A DNA stretch of 64,000 bases from Pseudomonas proteolytica (GCF_007858275.1 NZ_VFEV01000017.1:1-64000), one strand, 5' to 3'; positions 35,911-45,214 are shown, numbered from the stretch's first letter. The notes: generated by a model not told the origin, from the sequence alone. A program made the numbers and translations.

Positions 35911-36570
35911 TCAGCCGCGACTCAAATCACTCTGCATATCGCCTAACACTTTCGGCGACTGCTCGCCAAACAGGTGTGGGTAACATTTCTGAAGGTGGGA
36001 AAAGAAGAACTCCTCGGGCACCTCGGCAAATTGCCCATGGTCCACCACGTACTCCATGGAGCGCTGTCCCTGGCGGTTGAAGGGGTGAAACACACTGTCA
36101 TTGATCCCGTCGAAATCCAGTGGCGGCACATCGAATAATTCGCACAGTTGGCTGTTGAACGCTGGCGTGGCCTTGACCCAGCGCCCGTCCAGATACAGTT
36201 CGGTGTAGCCGTGCATGGCGAACACATCACTCTTGAGCAACTCGATCAGGCGCGGGGTCGACAAATGATTGCGCACGTCCGCCAGGCCAATACGCGACGC
36301 TATGCCGCAATGCCGGGCACAGGCGGCCAGCAGGGTGGCCTTGGGCACGCAATAACTCTGCCCGGCGGCCAGGGCGTAGCTGCCCGCCAGGGTTTGCGGA
36401 TCGCGACTGAAGGTGTAAGGGTTGTAGCGCACCGCTTCACGCACGGCGTAATACAGACTGACTGCCTGGTCACGGGGATCGCGGCTCACACCGCGGTGTT
36501 TTTCGGCGAACTCCACCACCGCAGGGTGGTCACTATCGATGAAGCGGCTGGGACTCAAGTACGCATTCAT
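35911..36570 (-). CDS. Transglutaminase-like domain protein
   Basis: I start at 36570, where GGAG precedes ATG; an upstream in-frame ATG at 36690 lacks support. The 219-residue protein has the transglutaminase-like cysteine in QSYCVPKATLLAACARHCGI and the histidine in MHGYTELYLDGRWVKATPAFN. The usual aspartate of the Cys-His-Asp triad (DPTFN in many members) is a threonine here (ATPAFN), so the mechanism may differ. Members are thought to be proteases or amidases. It is divergent from fadE. Confidence 0.82.
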   Translation of the reverse strand: MNAYLSPSRFIDSDHPAVVEFAEKHRGVSRDPRDQAVSLYYAVREAVRYNPYTFSRDPQTLAGSYALAAGQSYCVPKATLLAACARHCGIASRIGLADVRNHLSTPRLIELLKSDVFAMHGYTELYLDGRWVKATPAFNSQLCELFDVPPLDFDGINDSVFHPFNRQGQRSMEYVVDHGQFAEVPEEFFFSHLQKCYPHLFGEQSPKVLGDMQSDLSRG

Positions 36571-36772
36571 GGGGATTTTCTCCGAGGCGAGCCTGGAGTC
36601 TAACCACAGGCCCGACCGAGGGATAACGACGATTCGGCCAAATGTCGGCGCCTGCTGCCTGTGACTGGAGAGCATTTCCCGCCACACCACGTAACACCCT
36701 CAGGCACCGCTTTTCCGGATGCCGGCTAAGCTCTGAGGGTGCTTCTGCCCCTGGTTTCACGGAGGATTGAAT

Positions 36773-39220
36773 ATGCTGTTGTTGTGGATACTGGTTCTGG
36801 TGCTCGGCATTGCCTACCTGGCACACCGTCGTACCGCGCCCCTGCCCGCCCTGGGTGTGGTCGCCGTCTATCTGTTGGCGATGGGCGCCTTCAGCCATGC
36901 GCCGGGCTGGCTGCTGCTGGTGTTCTGGGTCCTGCTGGCGGCAGTCGCCGCGCCACTGCTGCTGCCCGACCTGCGCCGCCAGTATTTCACCGCACCGTTG
37001 TTCAACTGGTTCCAGAAAGTACTGCCGCCAATGTCCGAGACCGAGCGCGACGCCATCGACGCCGGTACCGTGTGGTGGGACGGTGAACTGTTCAGCGGCC
37101 GCCCCGACTGGGACAAGTTGCTGGCCTACCCCAAGGTGCAGTTGACCGAAGAAGAACAGGCCTTTATCGATGGCCCTACCGAAGAGCTGTGCGCCATGGT
37201 CACCGACTGGGAAATCGGCCAGGCCATGGACCTGCCGGCGGCGGCCTGGGACCATATCAAGCAACATGGCTTCTTCGCCCTGATCATCCCCAAGGAGTAC
37301 GGCGGCAAGGGCTTTTCAGCCTACGCCCACTCCCAGGTGGCGATGAAACTGGCGACCCGCAGCGGCGACCTCGCTTCCACCGTCATGGTCCCCAACTCCC
37401 TGGGCCCCGCCGAACTGCTGCTGCACTACGGCACCGATGAACAACGCAACCATTACCTGCCACGCCTGGCCCGTGGCGATGACATCCCGTGTTTTGCCCT
37501 GACTGGCCCGCTGGCCGGTTCCGATGCCGGCGCGATGCCCGACACCGGGGTGATCTGCAAAGGCGAATGGGAAGGCAAGGAAACCCTCGGCCTGCGCCTG
37601 AACTGGGAAAAACGCTATATCACCCTGGGCCCGGTCGCGACCCTGCTCGGCCTGGCCTTCAAGGCCCATGACCCGGATCACCTGCTGGGAGAAGAAGAGG
37701 ACCTGGGCATCAGCCTGGCCCTGATCCCCACCGATACCCCTGGCGTGGAAATCGGCCGCCGTCACCTGCCCCTGGGCGCCGCCTTCATGAACGGCCCCAA
37801 CTCCGGCAAGGATGTATTCATTCCCCTGGACTTCCTGATCGGCGGCCAGGAGATGCTCGGCAAGGGCTGGATGATGCTGATGAACTGCCTGTCGGTTGGC
37901 CGTTCGATTTCCCTGCCGGCGGTGGGTACTGGTGCGGCCAAGTTCACCAGCCTGGTGACTGGCCAGTACGCCCAGGTGCGTGAGCAGTTCAACGTGCCAC
38001 TTTCCGCCTTCGAAGGCATCCAGGAAGCGCTGGCCCGAATCGGCGGTAATGCCTGGCTGATGGACAGTGCACGGATGCTCACCGCCAATGCCGTCGACCT
38101 GGGGGAGAAACCCTCGGTGCTCTCGGCGATCCTCAAGTACCACCTGACCGAGCGCGGTCGCGAGTGCATCAGCCACGCCATGGATGTGCACGGCGGCAAG
38201 GGCATCATCATGGGCCCCAATAACTATCTGGGTCGCAGCTGGCAAGGGGCGCCGATTTTCATCACCGTGGAAGGTGCGAACATCCTTTCGCGCAATCTGA
38301 TGATCTTCGGCCAGGGCGCGATCCGCTGCCACCCGTTCGTGCTCAAGGAAATGGCCCTGGCCGGTCGTGAAGACCGCGACCAGGCGCTCAAGGAGTTCGA
38401 TGGCCTGTTGATGCAGCATATCGGCTTTGCCGTAAGCAACGCCGCCAGCACCCTGGTGTTGAACCTGGGCCTGGGTCACTTCGAAAAAGCTCCAGGCAAC
38501 CGTTTGAGCCAGGGCTACTTCCGTGCGCTCAATCGCCAGGCCGCGGCGTTCGCCCTGCTTGCGGACCTGAGCATGATGCTGCTGGGTGGCGAGTTGAAAC
38601 GACGCGAACGCCTGTCGGCACGGCTGGGCGACGTGCTCAGCCATATGTACCTGGCGTCGGCGGCGCTCAAGCGTTACCACGACCTCGACTCCCCGGACCA
38701 TCTGGAACCGCTGTTTGCCTGGGCCATGGAGGAAAGCCTTGGCCAGTCGGAGCGCGCGCTGGATGAGCTGCTCAGCAACTTCCCCAACAAAGTGCTGGGC
38801 TGCCTGATGCGGGTCATCGTGTTCCCGTTCGGTCGTCGCAACAAAGGCCCATCCGATGCGCTGGACGCCGAAGTCGCGGCGGTGATTGGACGCGCCAAGG
38901 GCGATCCGACCCTCGAAGAGCTGCTGGCAGGCTGCTACCGTCCACAGTCGGCGGAAGATCCGGTTGGCGCGCTGCAACATGCCTACGACCTGCTGGGTGC
39001 CAGCCATCCGTTGCAAAAAACGCTGCACGCCGCCCTCAAGAGCGGGCAGGTCAAGCCACGGGCCGGGGAACACGCCATCGATGCCGCACTGGAAGCTGGC
39101 GTGCTGCAACCGGCTGAAGCACAAACCCTGCGGGACGCGGAAGCGGCGCGGCGCAAGGTGATCGACGTGGATGACTTCAGCAAAGAGGAGTTGGCCCAGG
39201 CACCTGGTCGAGTCCGCTGA
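36773..39220 (+). CDS. fadE: Acyl-CoA dehydrogenase FadE
   Basis: The ATG at 36773 lies six bases after GGAGGA and gives 815 residues, the FadE length (E. coli FadE is 814). Two N-terminal membrane helices (about 1-60) are followed by the acyl-CoA dehydrogenase domains: IPKEYGGKGFSAYAHSQVAMKLATRSGDLASTVMVPNSLGPAELL, CFALTGPLAGSDAGAMPDTG and MDVHGGKGIIMGPNNYLGRSW. The C-terminal roughly 300 residues are the FadE-specific extension. It carries out the first step of fatty-acid beta-oxidation. A terminator follows closely. Confidence 0.95.
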   Translation: MLLLWILVLVLGIAYLAHRRTAPLPALGVVAVYLLAMGAFSHAPGWLLLVFWVLLAAVAAPLLLPDLRRQYFTAPLFNWFQKVLPPMSETERDAIDAGTVWWDGELFSGRPDWDKLLAYPKVQLTEEEQAFIDGPTEELCAMVTDWEIGQAMDLPAAAWDHIKQHGFFALIIPKEYGGKGFSAYAHSQVAMKLATRSGDLASTVMVPNSLGPAELLLHYGTDEQRNHYLPRLARGDDIPCFALTGPLAGSDAGAMPDTGVICKGEWEGKETLGLRLNWEKRYITLGPVATLLGLAFKAHDPDHLLGEEEDLGISLALIPTDTPGVEIGRRHLPLGAAFMNGPNSGKDVFIPLDFLIGGQEMLGKGWMMLMNCLSVGRSISLPAVGTGAAKFTSLVTGQYAQVREQFNVPLSAFEGIQEALARIGGNAWLMDSARMLTANAVDLGEKPSVLSAILKYHLTERGRECISHAMDVHGGKGIIMGPNNYLGRSWQGAPIFITVEGANILSRNLMIFGQGAIRCHPFVLKEMALAGREDRDQALKEFDGLLMQHIGFAVSNAASTLVLNLGLGHFEKAPGNRLSQGYFRALNRQAAAFALLADLSMMLLGGELKRRERLSARLGDVLSHMYLASAALKRYHDLDSPDHLEPLFAWAMEESLGQSERALDELLSNFPNKVLGCLMRVIVFPFGRRNKGPSDALDAEVAAVIGRAKGDPTLEELLAGCYRPQSAEDPVGALQHAYDLLGASHPLQKTLHAALKSGQVKPRAGEHAIDAALEAGVLQPAEAQTLRDAEAARRKVIDVDDFSKEELAQAPGRVR

Positions 39221-39240
39221 TACCGGCGGTCATATAAAAG

Positions 39241-39276
39241 CGGGCGCGAGAGCTATATACTCTCGCGCCCGTTTTT
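39241..39276 (+). terminator. Terminator of fadE
   Basis: Perfect 12-base arms CGGGCGCGAGAG/CTCTCGCGCCCG around CTATATA, followed by T5. The next gene starts 21 bases later and so is expressed from read-through or from a promoter overlapping this hairpin. Confidence 0.92.
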
Positions 39277-39296
39277 GCTTTTGAGGACTTACTCTC

Positions 39297-39704
39297 GTGT
39301 CCAACGTCGTTGCCGATCATCTCGTCTTGCTCGACCACCTGCGCAGTATCCTGGTTGCCGTCGGCGAAGCCGAACAGGTTCCCGAGGAAAGCCACGCTTT
39401 GTTCCTGGAACGCTTTGATGAACTGCGGGCCATGCTGCCCATCGACCCGATCGAAAGCCAATACCTGGGCCAGGACATGATGAGCCAGGTCATCCTGCGC
39501 TACCCACAGATTGCCCATCTGGTGCCGCGCGACCTGCTCTGGTTCTTCGGCGGTGATTGCCTGCACTTCATGCCCGATGAAGAACTGGATATGTACCAGG
39601 CTCTGGAAGAACGCCGCTTCGAAGCCGAACAAAACGATGAACCGTTCGACTGGAACCAGGAAAAACAGCTGCTGGCCATGCCCCACGACCAGTCCAAGCA
39701 CTGA
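39297..39704 (+). CDS. PA2817-family conserved hypothetical protein
   Basis: The 135-residue acidic protein (many Glu and Asp, no membrane segment) matches from memory the P. aeruginosa PA2817 family, located near fadE there also. The start is GTG with GAGG 10 bases upstream. The sequence LVPRDLLWFFGGDCLHFMPDEELDMYQALEERRFEAE is the conserved core. No function is known. Confidence 0.8.
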   Translation: MSNVVADHLVLLDHLRSILVAVGEAEQVPEESHALFLERFDELRAMLPIDPIESQYLGQDMMSQVILRYPQIAHLVPRDLLWFFGGDCLHFMPDEELDMYQALEERRFEAEQNDEPFDWNQEKQLLAMPHDQSKH

Positions 39705-39744
39705 TCCCGAACACTCCAAGACTCCAAATATGGAGAGAGACTTG

Positions 39745-39835
39745 TGTGGGAGCGGGCTTGCCCGCGATGGCTGAGTGTCAGTCGATACATTGGTTGACTA
39801 ATACACCGCTATCGCGGGCAAGCCCGCTCCCACAT
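39745..39835. repeat. REP doublet (REPIN)
   Basis: Inverted copies GTGTGGGAGCGGGCTTGCCC... and ...GGGCAAGCCCGCTCCCACA between convergent genes. This is the last REP doublet before the integrated element; none is seen after 43.5 kb. Confidence 0.87.
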
Positions 39836-39849
39836 TTTCGAGCGTGCTC

Positions 39850-40782
39850 CTACCGCCGGCGCAATGTCGGTTCCCTGGCCATGCACTCCACCAGATAATC
39901 AATAAACACCCGCAGTTTTGGCGGTAGATACCGCGTGGGTGAATGTAGCAACCAGGCATCCCCATGGTACGAGGCAATGAAATCCCATTGCGCCAGCACC
40001 TGTACCAACCGCCCCTCCTCCAAGGCATGCCGAGCAGTGAAATACGGCAGGCTGCCAATCCCCACATCCTGCAACACCGCATCCAACCGCACCCCGGTGT
40101 GATTGGCCGCATAGCGACCGCGCACGCCCACCGTCACTGTCTTGCCAGACTGGCGGAATTTCCAGCGCGCGTCCCCAGGGGTTTCGCCCAGGTAGATACA
40201 ACTGTGCTCCAGCAAGTCATGGGGATGCAGCGGCGTGCCATGGGCAGCCAGATACTGCGGCGTGGCACACAGCAGATGCTCGATGGGCAGTAACTGGCGC
40301 CCTACCAACCCCGGCGGCGGGCTATCGGTGATGCGGATGCTCAGGTCGACATTGTCATCAATCAAATCTACCTGCCGATCTTCAAGGATCAACTGCACAT
40401 CGACCTTGGGATAACGTCGCAGGAATTCCGGCATATGCGGATGCACCACAAACCGCCCCACCGCCTTGGGCACGCTGATACGCACCAGCCCTTCGGCCTC
40501 GTGGGTGTACTGACCGCTGATTTCCATCACCGAGCGCGCGGCATTGACCATGTCCTGGCAGCGCTTGAAGACTTCTTCACCCCCTTCGCTCAAACGCAGC
40601 TTGCGCGTGGTGCGCTGCAACAGCCGCGTGGCCAGGGCCTTTTCCAGGCGCGAGATGCTGCGGCTCACCGCCGACGGCGAAGCCCCCAGTTGGCGCGCTG
40701 CTGCAGAGAAACTGCCGGTTTCTACCACCCTGACGAAAATCGCCATTTCGCCCAGCAGTGGCAAAGGAAGATTGATGCTCAT
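39850..40782 (-). CDS. LysR-family transcriptional regulator
   Basis: From MSINLPLP the protein has 310 residues, with the LysR helix-turn-helix (VETGSFSAAARQLGASPSAVSRSISRLEKALATRLLQRTTRKLRLSEGG) and a substrate-binding C-terminal domain. An upstream start at 40797 would add five residues. It is divergent from the AlaX gene; whether it controls it is unclear. It belongs to the large group regulating small-molecule metabolism or efflux. Confidence 0.9.
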   Translation of the reverse strand: MSINLPLPLLGEMAIFVRVVETGSFSAAARQLGASPSAVSRSISRLEKALATRLLQRTTRKLRLSEGGEEVFKRCQDMVNAARSVMEISGQYTHEAEGLVRISVPKAVGRFVVHPHMPEFLRRYPKVDVQLILEDRQVDLIDDNVDLSIRITDSPPPGLVGRQLLPIEHLLCATPQYLAAHGTPLHPHDLLEHSCIYLGETPGDARWKFRQSGKTVTVGVRGRYAANHTGVRLDAVLQDVGIGSLPYFTARHALEEGRLVQVLAQWDFIASYHGDAWLLHSPTRYLPPKLRVFIDYLVECMAREPTLRRR

Positions 40783-40872
40783 GACGCACAAGTCCATTGA
40801 TATTTCAGCGGATTATCACCCATTGGCGCACTACTTATACTGCTGTGTAGAACCCTGATGCGGATGTAGACG

Positions 40873-41499
40873 ATGACCCAGCGCCTGTTTTTTACCCATG
40901 ACCACCTGGTTGCCGATGTTGATGTGCTGGAGTGCACGCCCGTTGAGCAGCAGTTTGCGGTGGTCCTGCAGTCCACCATTTTCCACCCCCAGGGGGGCGG
41001 TCAACCCTTTGACACGGGCTGGCTGGGACAAAGCACCGTATTGAAAGTAGTGCAGGAAGCAGAGCGCATCGTGCACTACGTCGACCAGCCCGTCGCCCTT
41101 GGCCCCGTACAAGCGCGGGTCGACGGCCAACGTCGCACCCTGCATACACGCCTGCATTCTGCCGGGCACTTGATCGGCAATGCCGGTGAAACCCTGGGCT
41201 GGATGCCGATCAAGGCCCACCACTGGCCCGGTGAAGGCAAGATCAGTTTTATCCGTGGGGAATCGGCCCAAGACATGCAAGCTGATGCCTTGCAGGAACA
41301 GGTCAACCAATGGATCGGCGCCGACCTGCCACGCCATATGACGCTGGACGGCGGCACCCGGGAAGTCGGTTTCGGTGACCTGCCGGCCTACGCCTGCGGC
41401 GGCACGCATGTACAAGCCCTCGCCCAGGTCGGCCAGGTCACGATCCTCGGCCTGTCGGAGAAAAAGGGCACGCTGTCGGTGCGCTACAGCCTGGACTGA
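40873..41499 (+). CDS. Alanyl-tRNA editing protein (AlaX type)
   Basis: The 208-residue protein resembles the editing domain of alanyl-tRNA synthetase standing alone. It has the tRNA-editing zinc ligands H95 and H99 in HSAGH and the later CGGTH, and the early FHPQGGGQPFDTG block (residues 37-49) that places it in the short AlaX group. It hydrolyses Ser or Gly wrongly attached to tRNA-Ala in the cytoplasm. Confidence 0.92.
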   Translation: MTQRLFFTHDHLVADVDVLECTPVEQQFAVVLQSTIFHPQGGGQPFDTGWLGQSTVLKVVQEAERIVHYVDQPVALGPVQARVDGQRRTLHTRLHSAGHLIGNAGETLGWMPIKAHHWPGEGKISFIRGESAQDMQADALQEQVNQWIGADLPRHMTLDGGTREVGFGDLPAYACGGTHVQALAQVGQVTILGLSEKKGTLSVRYSLD

Positions 41500-41595
41500 C
41501 AGGCTGATGGCGGGCGGCGTTTTCTTATTGAGATAGGACATCACCCTGCCGAGGGGCTCCCCTCCAGCAGGTGGGTGGTGCTAGTGTGTGAAAAT

Positions 41596-41619
41596 GTTTC
41601 CGACATAAAAATCGGAAAC
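41596..41619. promoter_or_regulatory. Inverted repeat upstream of the dipeptidase
   Basis: GTTTCCGA-N8-TCGGAAAC is a perfect 8-base inverted repeat 36 bases before the M20 gene. Flanking copies of the CACCACCTGC type (41567-41581 and 41630-41639) also pair. It may be an operator or a leader hairpin; nothing decides between them. Confidence 0.4.
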
Positions 41620-41654
41620 TTCTTACTCACCACCTGCAAAGGAATGCCCCAGCA

Positions 41655-43394
41655 ATGGACTTCTCCCTCAAGCACTTGGCCGCCGCCACCCTGATGGTCG
41701 CCAGCCTGTCTTCAATTAGTGTGTCTGCCGTCGCCAGCATCAACCCGCAACAGAGTGCGACTATTCTCAAAACGCTGAATGACGCCTCGATCAAGGACTT
41801 CCGCACGTTCCTCGGCAACCTGGGCAAAAGCGACATGGCGAAATCCGCCAATCTCGGCCCGGCCATCACTGCCTTTCTCGACAACAAGCCGCTGACCGCC
41901 GAGCAACAGAACGATATCCATCGCCTGCTAGGCCTCTATGCCCGGGTGAAATACGGTGCAGCCGCCACCGAAACCCTGCGTGAACTGGTGGCCATCCCGA
42001 CCTTCCAGGTTGAGGGTGTTGCCCAGCACGACAACCCCGAATTCAAAAAGATTGCCGAAAAAATCAAGGCCCTGGCGCAGTCCTTCAACCTGAATTTTCG
42101 CAATGTCGATGATCGCGTCTACGAAATCTCCCTGGAAGGTGCCGGCGATGAAGTGGTCGGCATTCACGCCCACGCCGACGTGGTGCCGGTAACACCGGAA
42201 AACTGGGTGTTGAAAGACGGCACCCGACTCGACCCCTTCAAGGTCACACTAATTGGCGATCGCATGTACGGGCGCGGCACCGAAGATGACAAGAACGGTA
42301 TCGTGGTTACGCTGTATGCCATGAAAGTGATCAAGGAAGAAAACCTGCCACTGGCGCGCAACTTCAAGCTGCTGGTAGACACCACCGAAGAAACCACCGG
42401 CGACGCCATCCCCTACTACTTTGAACACAACCCAACGCCGAACTACAACCTGGCGCTGGATGGCGGCTACCCGGTCGTCATCGCCGAGAAAGGTTATGGC
42501 ACGGTCATGGCGACCTTTGCCAAGCGCAAGGCCGATGGCAAGGGCGCCGAAATCATCGCCATGACCGGCGGCCTCGCAACCAACCAGATTCCTTCGGCGT
42601 CAGTAGCCACATTGCGCAGCGATAATCCTGCCGAGCTGGCCGCCAGCCTGCAACAGGCCGGCACTGCATTTGCCAAGGCCAATGGTGGCGATTTCACGGT
42701 GGATGCCAAGGTTGATGGCAAAGACGTCAAGCTCACCGTTACCGGGGTGTCGGCCCACTCTTCCGAGCCCGAATCCGGTATCAACCCAGTGGCGCGGATG
42801 CTGGTCTTTATCAACAGCCTGGACGGCAAGGTTGCACTCAAGCACAACGAGATCACCGACGCTGCGCGCTACGCCGCCGATAACTGGGGCCTGGATTACC
42901 TGGGTGGCAAATTGGGCGTGGGCTTTTCCGACGCGTTCATGGGGCCGTTGACCACATCCCTGACGTTTGTCGGCATGGATGACAAGGCCTTCAAGCTGGC
43001 GGTCAACCTGCGGGTACCAAAAGGCAAATCCCCGGAAACGCTCAAGAAAGAGATCGCCGACAAGCTTAGCGCCTGGAGTAACAAGACCCATATTTCGCCG
43101 ACCTTTGATTACTCGGTGGCCGCACCGATGTATCGCAACCCCGAGGGTGAGTGGGTCAAGGCACTGCTGGCCGTGGCCACGGAAAACCTGGGCATGGAAT
43201 CCAAGTTCGGCACCTCCGCTGGCGCAACGTCCGTGCATGATCTGCCCAATGGCGTGCAATTCGGCCTGGCCCGGCCGGACGCCAAGTACACCGGGCACAC
43301 CGACAACGAGTTCAAGACCACCGAGCAGTTCCTGCTGGACCTGCAGATCGTCACCGAAATGATGGGGCGTATCGGGCAGTTGCCGAAACTCTGA
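41655..43394 (+). CDS. Exported M20-family dipeptidase
   Basis: The 579-residue protein has a signal peptide (about residues 1-26, MVASLSSISVSAVAS) and the M20 metallopeptidase pattern: GIHAHADVVPVTPENW, RGTEDDKNGI, the general-base pair in TTEETTGDAIPYY and GHTDNEFKTTEQF near the C-terminus. It is larger than cytosolic PepV (about 470 residues) because of its N-terminal 100 residues. It should cleave dipeptides in the periplasm. It is the last chromosomal gene before the element. Confidence 0.9.
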   Translation: MDFSLKHLAAATLMVASLSSISVSAVASINPQQSATILKTLNDASIKDFRTFLGNLGKSDMAKSANLGPAITAFLDNKPLTAEQQNDIHRLLGLYARVKYGAAATETLRELVAIPTFQVEGVAQHDNPEFKKIAEKIKALAQSFNLNFRNVDDRVYEISLEGAGDEVVGIHAHADVVPVTPENWVLKDGTRLDPFKVTLIGDRMYGRGTEDDKNGIVVTLYAMKVIKEENLPLARNFKLLVDTTEETTGDAIPYYFEHNPTPNYNLALDGGYPVVIAEKGYGTVMATFAKRKADGKGAEIIAMTGGLATNQIPSASVATLRSDNPAELAASLQQAGTAFAKANGGDFTVDAKVDGKDVKLTVTGVSAHSSEPESGINPVARMLVFINSLDGKVALKHNEITDAARYAADNWGLDYLGGKLGVGFSDAFMGPLTTSLTFVGMDDKAFKLAVNLRVPKGKSPETLKKEIADKLSAWSNKTHISPTFDYSVAAPMYRNPEGEWVKALLAVATENLGMESKFGTSAGATSVHDLPNGVQFGLARPDAKYTGHTDNEFKTTEQFLLDLQIVTEMMGRIGQLPKL

Positions 43395-43405
43395 GCCAAG
43401 GCCTG

Positions 43406-43428
43406 GACCCGCCCTTGCGGCGGGTCCA
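43406..43428 (+). terminator. Hairpin after the dipeptidase gene
   Basis: Perfect nine-base arms GGACCCGCC/GGCGGGTCC with loop CTTGC, 12 bases after the stop. There is no clear T tract, so termination may depend on the second hairpin. Confidence 0.6.
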
Positions 43429-43454
43429 TTGACTGCGAGCTTAAATCCCGGACA

Positions 43455-43492
43455 AACAAAAACGCCGATCATTTCTGATCGGCGTTTTTGTT
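43455..43492. terminator. Bidirectional terminator, probably of the original tRNA-Gly
   Basis: Arms of 17 bases (AACAAAAACGCCGATCA and its complement) around TTTC, with A and T tracts on both sides. It lies six bases from the tRNA-Gly 3' end fragment, the place of the terminator of an intact minus-strand tRNA-Gly. It also ends the dipeptidase transcript. Confidence 0.9.
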
Positions 43493-43497
43493 GAATA

Positions 43498-43515
43498 TGG
43501 AGCGGGAAACGGGAC
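43498..43515 (-). other. attR-like attachment site (3' end of tRNA-Gly GCC)
   Basis: TGGAGCGGGAAACGGGAC is the complement of GTCCCGTTTCCCGCTCCA. The 3' end of Pseudomonas tRNA-Gly(GCC), which is also the 18-bp site used by ICEclc, is GTCTCGTTTCCCGCTCCA; only one base differs. The match stops here: the rest of a tRNA is not present (43516-43560 does not fold as one). This is the repeat left at the integrase-distal end after insertion into tRNA-Gly. The intact tRNA should be at the other end, right of the window. Confidence 0.82.
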
Positions 43516-43798
43516 TAGAACCTAGCCTCTAACCTTCTGATTTAAAAAGGTTTTCCTTGCTTCCTACCTCAGGAATGGACGCTATTCTGGACTTGTTCTG
43601 GCCCATTGGCAAGTCCTATACCAAGTTTTTTTCCATTGATGGCCACAGACGGCCAACAACAACCATGACTCACCCTTCACACGCCCCTGAGGCGAGTTGT
43701 TCGTGGAGGGGCAATAAGACCTCGTTGCCCCAACGAGACGGTCGCTCGGCAGTGCATGTGAGGGTGTCATGACAGGCCGCCCCTCATCCTCAGACCAG

Positions 43799-43828
43799 CC
43801 CAAGCCCAAGCCCAAGCCCAAGCCCAAG
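43799..43828. repeat. Hexanucleotide tandem repeat (CCCAAG)x5
   Basis: Five exact CCCAAG copies in a row, preceded by a partial one. It lies in the 43516-44138 stretch at the edge of the element, where I find no supported gene; on the minus strand it would encode Leu-Gly repeats. Such runs vary in copy number by slippage. Confidence 0.9.
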
Positions 43829-44138
43829 CCCCGCTCGTAACGCAACGTCTCGGCGATTGCCAGCAGTGATCTGCGCTCGGCAAAGCACCAACGCGCACGG
43901 CTGGCCCGCCCCACCGATCAAGCACCTATCGCAACTGAAGGGGCACGCAGCGACGCCGGTAGGATCAACACTTAAGGAAGCAGACACACAATTACGATTT
44001 GTGCGTGTCCACTTCGGCCACGTCAAAACTTGTGGATTGCATCACACAACGGTTCACCGAAACCACTACCAGTGCGCGAATAACAGTGCACCGCCCGCTG
44101 TCAAAGAGCATGTCAACAAGCAAAAAGGAAGATACACC

Positions 44139-45032
44139 ATGAGGATACGTCACCTGCGCTATTTCCTTATCGTCGCTGAAGAACAAAGCTTTGCTCGTGC
44201 GGCGGCCAGAGTTCACATCGAACCTTCCCCGTTGTCGAGAGCCATAAGAGATCTTGAATCCTATCTCGGTGTCCGACTGCTCCATCGCACCAAGGGGCGT
44301 ATACAGCTGACTTGGCCTGGGGAGATTTTCCGTGAAGAGGCTCGCCGCGTACTTGCCTACATGGATAACGCCCTGACACGAGTGCAATCGGCGTCTCAGG
44401 GCTATCGCGGCCGGGTACGCATCGGCATCGCCGACAGCCTGGCTCAGCCTCGGCTGACACAGCTGCTGGCTCGATGCCGAGAAGAGGAGCCTGCCACCGA
44501 GATTCGGATCGTTGAAATGACCGTCAACGAGATGCACAAAGCGCTCTTACACGACGAGATAGATGCGGGTTTCACTGTCGACAGCACAGTAGCCACCAAT
44601 GGCCTCACAAAGTTTAGGGTTTGGGCCGAACGCCCTGCCATTGCTATTCCCACTCACCATCCGCTGCTTTCCCTGGATAAAGTTCCTCTTGGGGAAGCAC
44701 TCCGGTACCCCCTGATTCTTTGCCATCCTGAACATTGCGCCGGCGGACGCAATGTCATTAATCATTGGTTTGAGGACGACTCGCTGCCCTCTCCCACCAT
44801 TGCTGAACATGTTTCTGGTCATGAGCCCATGATGATGCTGGTGGCCGCTGGCTATGGCATTGGTATCGGGTTGGAATCGCAGCTTTCCATTTACAACCAC
44901 CCTGACGTCATTGTTCGGCCGGTTATCGACGATATCCCCGACACCGCAACATTCATCGTTGTACCTGACAGGCCAATTTCAGCAGAACTGGAGCGCTTCA
45001 TTAAAAGAGCGCAACAAATCGGGGAAGCATGA
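44139..45032 (+). CDS. LysR-family regulator at the ICE border
   Basis: The start at 44139 follows AAGGAAG; the 297-residue protein has the LysR helix-turn-helix at the very N-terminus (MRIRHLRYFLIVAEEQSFARAAARVHIEPSPLSRAIRDLESYLGVRLLHRT) and an effector domain of the CatM/BenM type. It is the first gene of the element and lies upstream of alpA in the same direction, the place where, as I recall, ICEclc has the activator gene bisR. Upstream activators TciR (LysR type) and BisR start transfer competence in ICEclc, so this protein may be a functional counterpart. That is inference; it could also control cargo. Confidence 0.88.
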   Translation: MRIRHLRYFLIVAEEQSFARAAARVHIEPSPLSRAIRDLESYLGVRLLHRTKGRIQLTWPGEIFREEARRVLAYMDNALTRVQSASQGYRGRVRIGIADSLAQPRLTQLLARCREEEPATEIRIVEMTVNEMHKALLHDEIDAGFTVDSTVATNGLTKFRVWAERPAIAIPTHHPLLSLDKVPLGEALRYPLILCHPEHCAGGRNVINHWFEDDSLPSPTIAEHVSGHEPMMMLVAAGYGIGIGLESQLSIYNHPDVIVRPVIDDIPDTATFIVVPDRPISAELERFIKRAQQIGEA

Positions 45033-45189
45033 CCGATGCGTGAGCAAGAATGATCACCCCATCCTCAGTTTTGGACTCTCACATTAAGTTCCATACATTT
45101 TTGTCTGGAGCACGACCCAAATATCCCCTTCATCGTCGCGAGATAAAGGGGATAGCCTTTGAATTCAGTGGGTGTGCACCGGCTCATGC

Positions 45190-45214
45190 ACAAGCGCTAG
45201 CTTGTAGCGCTTGT
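45190..45214. promoter_or_regulatory. Perfect inverted repeat upstream of alpA
   Basis: ACAAGCGCTA-GCTTG-TAGCGCTTGT has perfect ten-base arms. It is in the 45033-45518 gap (486 bases, no supported gene) between the LysR gene and alpA, about 305 bases before the alpA start. It may be an operator of the alpA promoter region or a hairpin ending the LysR transcript; no T tract follows. Confidence 0.5.

Noticed and set aside
43498..43575. Complete tRNA gene at the ICE border
   Set aside because: Only the 3' 18 bases match tRNA-Gly; the neighbouring bases do not form D, anticodon or T arms.
43582..44026. Minus-strand frames with a Leu-Gly repeat
   Set aside because: The repeat is the translation of the CCCAAG tandem array; no supporting start or conserved domain is visible.
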